From contig CAZDXQ010000001.1 of the NCBI GenBank assembly GCA_964509545.1, positions 248,001 through 312,000 of the forward strand: a stretch of DNA of 64,000 bases. The letters run 5' to 3'. Shown here one piece after another: positions 57,296 through 64,000 of this stretch. Under the pieces are notes generated by a model. That model searched no databases and was not told the origin of the DNA. It saw only the letters and a list, made by a program, of their open reading frames with translations. How positions within the stretch are numbered: position 1 is the first letter of the stretch; every line of letters starts with the position of its first letter. Source of the stretch: JADJWR01 sp964509545 (GTDB lineage Bacteria > Pseudomonadota > Gammaproteobacteria > Burkholderiales > Burkholderiaceae_F). The translations under genes were made by a program, and so were the position numbers.

Positions 57296-57925
57296 ATGCT
57301 GCGCGCGGCCGGTCTGGTCCTCGACGGCGCTGCGCCAACGGCATCGTCCCTGAGGCGCCTGCTGAGTGTCGCGGCGCTGACGTTCGCCGCGCTGGCCTGG
57401 ACGGCCACGCCGGCGACCGCCAATGAGCGCATCGAAGTGCGCAGCGCCGAACTGCGGCCCGCCACCGACGGCGACGGGATCGATCTGGACGCCGTCTTCG
57501 ACTTCGATCTGCCCTGGGTGCTCGAGGATGCCGTCAACCGCGGCGTGCCGCTGTACTTCGTCGTCGAGTTCGAGTTGTACCTGACGCGCTGGTACTGGTT
57601 CGACGACCGCCGCGTGGCCGCCTCGCTCACCTACCGGCTCAGCTACAGCCCGCTGACGCGGCAGTACCGGCTGGCACGCGACGCGCTGGCGTTTCCCTTC
57701 GATACCCTTGGCGCTGCCCTGACCACGCTGCGCCGGCTCGCCAACTGGACGGTGATCGAGCGCGGCGTGCTCACGCCCGGCGACAGCTATCGGGCGCAGG
57801 TGCGCATGCGCCTGGACACGGCGCAACTGCCGCGACCGTTCCAGATCGGCGCCATCACCAACCGGGACTGGACGCTCGCCTCCGAATGGCGCAATGTGCC
57901 GGTCAGGCCCGAACTGGCGCGCTGA
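57296..57925 (+). CDS. DUF4390 exported protein
   Basis: This 209-residue protein has a signal peptide (about residues 20-42, LLSVAALTFAALAWTATPATA) and a DUF4390 domain (RIEVRSAELRPATDGDGIDLDAVFDFDLP, LYFVVEFELYLTRWYWFD, YRLSYSPLTRQYRL). Function is unknown. It starts six bases after rsmB and sits before ntrYX, an order kept across Betaproteobacteria. Confidence 0.9.
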   Translation: MLRAAGLVLDGAAPTASSLRRLLSVAALTFAALAWTATPATANERIEVRSAELRPATDGDGIDLDAVFDFDLPWVLEDAVNRGVPLYFVVEFELYLTRWYWFDDRRVAASLTYRLSYSPLTRQYRLARDALAFPFDTLGAALTTLRRLANWTVIERGVLTPGDSYRAQVRMRLDTAQLPRPFQIGAITNRDWTLASEWRNVPVRPELAR

Positions 57926-57983
57926 GCGGGCCGAAGGCGGATCGCGCCGCGCGCCGACGTCGACACCCTGACACCCGCACCCG

Positions 57984-60305
57984 ATGTCGTCGTTGATCCG
58001 TTACGGCTTTCTCACCGCGCTGGCCCTCGGCGGGGTGGCGCTGTTCCTGCTCGCCTCCGCGGCGAGCAGCACCGCCACCTTCGGCCGCCACTATCCGCTG
58101 CTGCTGGCGATCAACGGCGCCATCGCCGCGGCGCTGCTGGTGTTCGTGCTCGCGCTCGTCTGGCGCCTCGTGCGCCGGCACCGTGCCCGCCGCTTCGGCG
58201 CGCGGCTGATGGCCCGCTTCGCCGTCGCCTTCGCCCTGATGGGCGTACTGCCGGGGGCGATGATCTACGTCGTTTCCGTGCAGTTCCTGTCGCGGTCGAT
58301 CGAAACCTGGTTCGACGTGCGTGTCGACCGGGCCCTCGAATCGGGCCTGCTGCTCGGACGCGCTGCCCTCGAAGCGCAACTGGCCGATCTCACGGCCAAG
58401 GCGCGTGCCATTGCGCTGGACCTTGCGGAAGTGCCCGAGTCGATGCAACTGGCCGCGCTCGACCGCGCCCGCGAGCGCGCCGGGATCCAAGAAGCGCTGC
58501 TGCTCGGCAGCGGCGGTCAGCTGGTCGGTGCGTCGGGCCAGCGGCCGGCGGACTGGGTGCCGGAGCTGCCGTCGGCGGCCGACCTGCAGCTGGCGCGCAC
58601 GCAGCGACAACTGGCGCTGATCGAGGGCGATCCGCTGGCCCGGGATGAACGTTCCGCTCTGCGCACGCGGGTGCTGGTGGCGATCCCCTCGCTCGGGCCC
58701 GTGCCGGCGCTGGGCGGCGGCGCGCAGCACGAGTCGCTGCGCGCCGAGCCGGCGGCGTCGGGACTGATGCCGCGCCGCGCCGAGCCGCGCTTTCTGCAGA
58801 TGATCCAGCGGCTGCCGCCGACCGTCGCCGCCAACGCCGAAGCCCTGCAGCGCGGTTACCGCGATTACCAGGAGCTGTCGCTGGGCCGCAGCGGCCTGAA
58901 ACAGATCTATACCGTCACCCTGACGCTGACGCTGATGCTGGCCGTGTTCGCGGCCGTCGCCGGCGGCATCCTGCTCGCCGGCTCGATGACGGCGCCGTTG
59001 CTGCAGGTGGCCGAGGGCACCAAAGCCGTGGCCGAGGGCAACTTCCGCCGCGTCCGCGAGTTCACCGGCAATGACGAGCTGCACGAACTGACGCAGTCGT
59101 TCAACGCGATGACCCGACAGCTGTCCGAGGCGCGTGACGCGGTCGAGGCGCGGTCGCGCGAGCTGGAAAACGCGCGCGCCTATCTCGAGCGGGTGCTGAC
59201 CAACCTGTCGGCCGGCGTCGTGGTGCTCGACCGGGACATGCGGCTGGTCACCGCCAACCACGGCGCCAGCCGCATTCTCGGCACGCCGCTGGGCGCCGCC
59301 GCCGGCCGACGGCTGCACGATGTGGCGCCCGAGTTCGCACGGCAGATCGAGGCCGCTTTCGCCGACCAGACGCTGGCGGCACTGCCGACCGACTCCTGGC
59401 AGCGGCAGCTCGAAATGAAACGCGTCGGCGCCGACCAGGCCGATGCCCTGTCGCTGCTGGCGCGCGGCTCGCAGCTGCCGCTGGACGACGGCCCGGGCTT
59501 CGTCGTCGTCTTCGACGACATCACGCAAGTCATCTCCGGTCAGCGGGCGCTTGCCTGGGGCGAGGTCGCGCGACGGCTGGCGCACGAGATCAAGAATCCG
59601 CTCACTCCCATCCAGCTCGCTGCCGAACGGCTGCAGATGAAGCTCGCCGGCAAGTTGTCGGTCGACGACGCGGCCGTGCTCACCCGCGGCGCGGCGACGA
59701 TCGTCAGCCAGGTCGCCGCGATGAAGCGGATGGTCGACGATTTCCGCCAGTACGCGCGCGTGCCGCCGGCGCGGCTGGCGCCGCTCGACCTGAATGCCCT
59801 GATCGAGGAAGTGGCGGCCCTGTACGGCGCCGAGCGCGAAGCCGGCGGCGACGCGGTGCTGCGGCTCGAACTGGCCGCCGACCTGCCGCGCATCGCCGGC
59901 GACGCGACGCAGCTGCGCCAGGTGATCCATAACCTGCTGGCCAATGCGCAGGAAGCGGCGACGCACGGCAGTGCGTTGCGCAAGGCTTCGCCGCCGCGGG
60001 TGACGCTGCGCACCGAGGCCGTCGGCGCGCAGGGCGAGCCCGTCCACGGTGTACGCCTGAGCGTGCAGGACAATGGCCCGGGCTTCGCAGCGAATATACT
60101 TCGCCGCGCTTTCGAGCCTTACGTGACGACCAAGCCCGGCGGAACCGGCCTAGGCCTGCCGATCGTGAAGAAGATCGTGGACGAGCATGACGCCCGCATC
60201 GAACTGGCCAACCTGGGCTCAGGCGGCGCCGCAGTGACGATCGTCTTCCGCCGGCTGATCTCCGCCGCACCCGCGACCGTCGGCGCGTCGGCCTCGGTGC
60301 ACTGA
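57984..60305 (+). CDS. ntrY: NtrY-family sensor histidine kinase
   Basis: This 773-residue membrane kinase has about four transmembrane helices (about 8-30, 43-65, 78-100 and 310-333), a HAMP domain (about 330-385), a PAS domain (about 395-500), HisKA with His534 in RLAHEIKNPLTPIQLAAERLQ, and an ATPase domain (NLLANAQEAA, DNGPGF, GTGLGLPIVKKI). NtrY is linked to nitrogen and redox control. It signals to the response regulator encoded 118 bases downstream. Confidence 0.95.
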   Translation: MSSLIRYGFLTALALGGVALFLLASAASSTATFGRHYPLLLAINGAIAAALLVFVLALVWRLVRRHRARRFGARLMARFAVAFALMGVLPGAMIYVVSVQFLSRSIETWFDVRVDRALESGLLLGRAALEAQLADLTAKARAIALDLAEVPESMQLAALDRARERAGIQEALLLGSGGQLVGASGQRPADWVPELPSAADLQLARTQRQLALIEGDPLARDERSALRTRVLVAIPSLGPVPALGGGAQHESLRAEPAASGLMPRRAEPRFLQMIQRLPPTVAANAEALQRGYRDYQELSLGRSGLKQIYTVTLTLTLMLAVFAAVAGGILLAGSMTAPLLQVAEGTKAVAEGNFRRVREFTGNDELHELTQSFNAMTRQLSEARDAVEARSRELENARAYLERVLTNLSAGVVVLDRDMRLVTANHGASRILGTPLGAAAGRRLHDVAPEFARQIEAAFADQTLAALPTDSWQRQLEMKRVGADQADALSLLARGSQLPLDDGPGFVVVFDDITQVISGQRALAWGEVARRLAHEIKNPLTPIQLAAERLQMKLAGKLSVDDAAVLTRGAATIVSQVAAMKRMVDDFRQYARVPPARLAPLDLNALIEEVAALYGAEREAGGDAVLRLELAADLPRIAGDATQLRQVIHNLLANAQEAATHGSALRKASPPRVTLRTEAVGAQGEPVHGVRLSVQDNGPGFAANILRRAFEPYVTTKPGGTGLGLPIVKKIVDEHDARIELANLGSGGAAVTIVFRRLISAAPATVGASASVH

Positions 60306-60423
60306 CGATGACGGCGCGCCAGGCACGACGAGGACAGATGACTGCGCCGGTCCGCGCAGGCAGGACGTCACGGCGCCGCGCAACGAACGAGGCCTGCCGA
60401 GCGCGGCCGCTGAAGCTTCGCCA

Positions 60424-61176
60424 ATGTCCACGATTCTGGTAGTCGACGACGAGATCGGCATTCGAGAACTGCTCTCGGAAATCCTTTCCGACGAGGGCCA
60501 TGCGGTGCTGACCGCGGAAAACGCCGCCGCGGCGAGGGCGCTGCGGTCAGCCGAGACGCCCGACCTGGTGCTGCTCGACATCTGGATGCCGGACACCGAT
60601 GGCGTCACGCTGCTGAAGGAATGGGCGGCGGGAGGGCAGCTGACGATGCCGGTGATCATGATGTCCGGCCACGCCACGATCGACACCGCAGTCGAGGCCA
60701 CGCGCTTCGGCGCGCTCGATTTCCTCGAAAAACCGATAGCGCTGGCGCGGCTGCTGGCCGCCGTTCGCGCCGGCCTGGAGCGCGGCCGGCCCAGGCATGG
60801 CGCCGCGCCTGCAGGCGTTCCGCCGCCGGTGCTCGGCGGCATGACGCGGGTCGACGAGGCGCGGCCGGCAGTGGTGGAGGCAGCGCGCAGTCTTGCCAGC
60901 CCGCCGCCGCCGGCCAACGCCGCCTCGGTCGCGCTAGACCAGCCGCTGCGGGAGGCGCGCGACCAGTTTGAACGGGTCTACTTCGAGTACCACCTCGCGC
61001 GCGAGTCGTATTCGATGACCCGCGTGGCGGACCGGGCCGGACTCGAGCGCACGCACCTTTATCGCAAGCTCAAGCAGCTCGGCATCGAACTGGTGCGCGG
61101 CAATCGCCGCATCGCGGCCGAGGAACCGGCCGGCGAACCAGCGCGACCGCAGGCGGCCGGCGAAGAGCCGCTGTGA
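60424..61176 (+). CDS. ntrX: NtrX-like response regulator lacking the AAA+ domain
   Basis: This 250-residue regulator has a receiver domain (1-120; acidic pair Asp8/Asp9, phospho-acceptor Asp52, Ser81, Lys103), a Pro/Ala linker (125-175) and a Fis-type helix-turn-helix (about 185-225: MTRVADRAGLERTHLYRKLKQLGIE). The central sigma-54-interacting AAA+ ATPase of full NtrX (about 450 residues) is missing with no sign of frameshift. It therefore cannot open sigma-54 promoters itself and probably works as a simple DNA-binding regulator. Confidence 0.92.
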   Translation: MSTILVVDDEIGIRELLSEILSDEGHAVLTAENAAAARALRSAETPDLVLLDIWMPDTDGVTLLKEWAAGGQLTMPVIMMSGHATIDTAVEATRFGALDFLEKPIALARLLAAVRAGLERGRPRHGAAPAGVPPPVLGGMTRVDEARPAVVEAARSLASPPPPANAASVALDQPLREARDQFERVYFEYHLARESYSMTRVADRAGLERTHLYRKLKQLGIELVRGNRRIAAEEPAGEPARPQAAGEEPL

Positions 61177-61245
61177 GCGCGCAGCCGCGGCGGCAATGAG
61201 CTTCGGCGGGCGGACGATCGCGGCGGCCCGCGCAGGCAAACGGCG

Positions 61246-62658
61246 ATGAAGATCATCATCCTCGGCGCTGGCCGGGTCGGCACCTCGGTTGCTGAAAGCC
61301 TGGTTTCCGAAGCCAACGACATCACAGTGATCGATTCGGATCCGGTACGCGTCGCCGATCTGCAGCAACGCTACGACCTGCGCGGGCTGGTCGGCAATGC
61401 CACGCAGCCTTCGCTGCTAAAGGAAGCCGGCGCGGCCGATGCCGACATGCTGATCGCGGTGACCGCCATCGACGAGGTCAACCTGGTGGCGTCGAAGATC
61501 GCGGCCGACGTGTTCAACGTGCCGACGCGAATCGCGCGCGTGCGCAACACCGAACTGCAGCAGCATCCGCGGCTCCTCGGCGACGAGGGCTTCCGCGTCA
61601 CTCACATCATCTGGCCGGAACAGAGCGTCACCGACCTGCTGCTGCGCCTGATCGAGTTTCCGGAAGCGCTGCAGGTGCTCGACTTCGCCGACGGCAAAGC
61701 GAGCCTGATCGCGGTGCGCACCTTTGCCGGCGGCCCGCTGGTGTCGCACCCGATCCAGGATCTGCGCAAGCACATCCCCGGCGTGGACACGCGCATCGTC
61801 GCCATTTTCCGCAACGACCGCAGCATCCAGTGCGAGGGCGCGACGATGATCCAGCCCGGCGACGAGGTGTTCTTCCTCGCTGGCGCGAAGGACATCCGCA
61901 CGGTGATGCGCGAGCTGCGGCGGATGGACAAGCCGGTGAAGCGCGTGATCATCGCCGGCGGCGGCAACATCGGACTGCGGCTGGCGCGTGCACTCGATAG
62001 CGGCGAGGGCATCGACTGGGGCGCGGGATTCACGGTGAAGATCATCGAGTTCAACAAGCGCCGCTGCGAGTACCTGGCGGCGCAGCTGTCGAGCCGCGCC
62101 CTGGTGCTGCACGGCGACGCCACCGACGAGGACCTGCTGAACGAGGAAGGCGTCGCCGAGTGCGACCTGTTCGCGGCGCTGACCAACGACGACGAGAACA
62201 ACATCATGAGCGCCCTGCTCGCCAAGCGCATGGGGGCGAGGCGCACGATCGCGCTGATCAACCGCAAGAGCTACGGCGAGCTGATGCAGGGCGGCCAGAT
62301 CGACATCGCGATTTCGCCCAGCCATGCGACGCTGTCGAACCTGCTCAAGTACGTCCGCCGCGGTGACGTCGTTGCCGCGCACAGCCTGCGCCGCGGCGCC
62401 GCCGAGGCGCTGGAGATCATCGCGCACGGCGATGCGAAGAGCTCGAAGGTCGTCGGCCGCCGCATCGAACAGATCGAGCTGCCCAAGGGGGCGACGATCG
62501 GTGCCGTGATCCGCGGCGAGGGCGAGGCCGCGCGCGTGCTGATGGCGCACCACGACACCGTGATCGAAGCCGAGGACCACCTGATCGTCTTCGTCGCCAA
62601 CAAGCGGATGATCGCGCGCGTCGAGAAGACCTTCCAGGTCGGCGTCGGTTTCTTCTAG
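61246..62658 (+). CDS. trkA: Trk potassium uptake regulator TrkA
   Basis: This 470-residue cytosolic protein has two RCK units, each with a Rossmann NAD-binding part (KIIILGAGRVGTSVAESL at the start; VKRVIIAGGGNIGLRLARAL about 224-245) and a C-terminal subdomain. TrkA gates the TrkH/G potassium channel. trkH is not next to it here. The stop is followed at once by an inverted repeat. Confidence 0.95.
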   Translation: MKIIILGAGRVGTSVAESLVSEANDITVIDSDPVRVADLQQRYDLRGLVGNATQPSLLKEAGAADADMLIAVTAIDEVNLVASKIAADVFNVPTRIARVRNTELQQHPRLLGDEGFRVTHIIWPEQSVTDLLLRLIEFPEALQVLDFADGKASLIAVRTFAGGPLVSHPIQDLRKHIPGVDTRIVAIFRNDRSIQCEGATMIQPGDEVFFLAGAKDIRTVMRELRRMDKPVKRVIIAGGGNIGLRLARALDSGEGIDWGAGFTVKIIEFNKRRCEYLAAQLSSRALVLHGDATDEDLLNEEGVAECDLFAALTNDDENNIMSALLAKRMGARRTIALINRKSYGELMQGGQIDIAISPSHATLSNLLKYVRRGDVVAAHSLRRGAAEALEIIAHGDAKSSKVVGRRIEQIELPKGATIGAVIRGEGEAARVLMAHHDTVIEAEDHLIVFVANKRMIARVEKTFQVGVGFF

Positions 62659-62700
62659 GCAACGCTTTGCCTCCGGGCAGACCGCATCGGTAGCGTTGCC
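62658..62700. terminator. Inverted repeat after trkA
   Basis: GGCAACGCT (62658-62666) pairs perfectly with AGCGTTGCC (62692-62700) across a 25-base loop that starts at the last base of the trkA stop codon. No T-run follows, so it is at best a weak or rho-assisted stop. Confidence 0.35.
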
Positions 62701-62702
62701 GG

Positions 62703-62731
62703 TTCGCAATGGGGATCAATGGTGCTATAAG
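62703..62731 (+). promoter_or_regulatory. Candidate sigma-70 promoter of dctP
   Basis: TTCGCA (62703-62708) and TATAAG (62726-62731) are separated by 17 bases, with four and five matches to the consensus boxes. The A/T content here stands out from the surroundings. It would give a leader of about 130 bases to the dctP start. Confidence 0.45.
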
Positions 62732-62869
62732 TGCGCTCGAACCTGAGGGGCCTGTGACGTCCAGCAGGGCTCGCAATCCGTTCTTGGGGAAGGGCCGTTC
62801 GTGGACTCATGCGTGTTCGGCCCGGAGCCAGTGGTTCCAACAAGTAGACAAGCCAAGGAGATCTCCATC

Positions 62870-64000
62870 ATGTCCGACCTCGTAGACCAGCCTTCCCAGG
62901 CGCCGCAAGCTTCGTCCAACCGCCGCCGCTTCCTCGGTGCAGGCATCGCCGCCGCCGGCGCCGTCGCGCTGGCTGCCTGCGGCAAGAAGGAGGAGCCGGC
63001 CAAGGCTGCCGCAACGCCCGCGCCGGCGGTGGCCGCCGCGCCGTCGCCGGTGGTGATCAAGATGCAGGGCGCGTGGGGCGCGAAGGACATCTTCAACGAG
63101 ATGGCCGAGGAGTACGTCAAGCGCGTCAACGAGATGGCCGGCGGCCGGCTGAAGATCGACTACCTGGTCGCCGGCGCCGTGGTCAAGCCGTTCGAGGTCA
63201 CCGACGCCGTGTCCAAGGGCGTGCTCGATGCCGGGCACAGCGTTCCCGTGTACTGGTACGGCAAGAGCAAGGTCGCGTCGCTGTTCGGCTCCGGCCCGAT
63301 CAACGGCTGCGACGCGCACCAGACGCTGGCCTGGATCTATCGCGGCGGCGGCCTGGAGCTGTACAACGAACTGCTGCAGAAGATCCAGCTCGACGTGGTC
63401 GGCTACTTCGCCATGCCGATGCCGACCCAGCCGCTGGGCTGGTTCAAGAAGCCCATCACTTCGGCCAAGGAACTGGCCGGGCTCAAGTACAGGACCGTGG
63501 GCCTGGCGGCCGACCTGTTCCAGGAGATGGGCACCAAAGTCACGCAGCTGCCCGGCGGCGAGATCATCCCGGCGCTCGAGAAAGGCGTGATCGATGCCTT
63601 CGAGTTCAACAACCCGACCTCCGACCGCCGCTTCGGCGCGCAGGACGTGGTGAAGAACTACATGATGGGCAGCTACCACCAGGCGATGGAGTTCTTCGAG
63701 ATCATCTTCAACAGGAAGGTGCACGACACGCTGGCGCCGGACCTGAAGGCGATCCTGCGTTATGCCGCCGAGGCCGCGTCGTCGTCGAACTGGTGGACGG
63801 CGATGGACAACTACTCGCGCGACCTCGAGGAGCTGATCACCAAGGACAAGGTCAACGTGATCCGCACGCCGAAGGCGATCATGGAGGCGCAGCTGAAGGC
63901 GTGGGACGTGATCACCAAGAAGCTGTCCGACGAGGATCCGTTCTTCAAGAAGGTCGTCGACAGCCAGCGCGCCTGGTCGAAGCGTGTGGCCAAGTACTGG
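62870..64000 (+). CDS. dctP: TRAP transporter substrate-binding protein DctP family (partial)
   Basis: This exported binding protein starts at ATG 62870 after AAGGAG. It has a Tat-type signal (NRRRFLGAGIAAAGAVALAAC) ending in a lipobox-like LAAC, so it may be a lipoprotein. The mature part shows the DctP fold: KMQGAWGAKDIFNEMAEEYVKRVNEMAGGRLKI-type start, YRTVGLAADLFQEMG, PGGEIIPALEKGVIDAFEFNNPTSD (Arg and Asn/Glu that bind carboxylates). The frame is still open after 377 codons at the window edge. Permease genes dctQM would be expected beyond it. Confidence 0.94.
   Translation, partial: MSDLVDQPSQAPQASSNRRRFLGAGIAAAGAVALAACGKKEEPAKAAATPAPAVAAAPSPVVIKMQGAWGAKDIFNEMAEEYVKRVNEMAGGRLKIDYLVAGAVVKPFEVTDAVSKGVLDAGHSVPVYWYGKSKVASLFGSGPINGCDAHQTLAWIYRGGGLELYNELLQKIQLDVVGYFAMPMPTQPLGWFKKPITSAKELAGLKYRTVGLAADLFQEMGTKVTQLPGGEIIPALEKGVIDAFEFNNPTSDRRFGAQDVVKNYMMGSYHQAMEFFEIIFNRKVHDTLAPDLKAILRYAAEAASSSNWWTAMDNYSRDLEELITKDKVNVIRTPKAIMEAQLKAWDVITKKLSDEDPFFKKVVDSQRAWSKRVAKYW

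Noticed and set aside
57903..60047. A 714-codon minus-strand frame opposite ntrY
   Set aside because: No recognisable domain; ntrY motifs on the plus strand explain the region.

Overview
The window is a dense, very GC-rich (about 70 percent by eye) chromosomal segment of a betaproteobacterium, most likely order Burkholderiales or a close relative. Pointers are the block smg-dprA-lysM facing def, then fmt-rsmB-DUF4390-ntrY-ntrX-trkA, which is a typical betaproteobacterial neighbourhood; many betaproteobacterial-style families (NAD-specific 1,600-residue glutamate dehydrogenase, phenylalanine hydroxylase next to HPPD, a Tat-exported TRAP binding protein); and intergenic strings at 40230-40294 and 55885-55942 that look like the GC hairpin motifs common between Burkholderiales genes (recalled, not searched). 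No rRNA, tRNA, CRISPR array, insertion sequence or prophage was seen.

Layout. 1-2.5 kb: small and large subunits of a membrane-bound [NiFe] hydrogenase, with the six-cysteine proximal-cluster signature of oxygen-tolerant enzymes and a candidate sigma-54 promoter. 2.6-10.3 kb: one leftward seven-gene operon with a complete oligopeptide-type ABC transporter followed by an N-formylglutamate amidohydrolase and an aspartoacylase-type deacylase, apparently for import and deacylation of N-acyl amino acids or small peptides. Its intergenic regions carry strong hairpins. 10.7-20 kb: a GDT1-type manganese exporter, an SDR-DUF2867 protein, an exonuclease/GIY-YIG fusion and the giant NAD-glutamate dehydrogenase. 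20-23.5 kb: a mini ParB-like protein, a DUF4863 protein and a GspB/ExeA pair serving type II secretion. 23.8-28.7 kb: a dnaK-dnaJ paralogue pair, in which dnaJ seems to start with ATC, then a diaminopimelate-dehydrogenase-like gene and a zinc-ribbon protein.

29.2-32.7 kb: a copper unit. A MerR-family regulator faces a methyltransferase-copA operon whose promoter is almost a copy of the classical mercury-resistance promoter, although the regulator lacks the third mercury-binding cysteine. 32.6-38 kb: CIA30, an SHMT-like gene, and a leftward hpd-phhA-SDR-VOC operon for phenylalanine/tyrosine breakdown. 38-44.9 kb: DUF1993, a SET-domain methyltransferase, fructosamine kinase, a membrane-fused spermidine synthase-like protein, an HDOD protein, an HpcH/HpaI aldolase and DUF2905.

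44.9-64 kb: core functions: topB, smg, dprA and lysM leftward, def rightward, then a leftward lipid block (two alpha/beta hydrolases and a wax ester synthase/DGAT) wedged between def and fmt, then fmt, rsmB, DUF4390, ntrY, a short ntrX without an AAA+ domain and trkA rightward, ending in a truncated TRAP dctP gene at the window edge. Very long antisense open frames (for example opposite glutamate dehydrogenase and copA) are GC-driven shadows and are left out.
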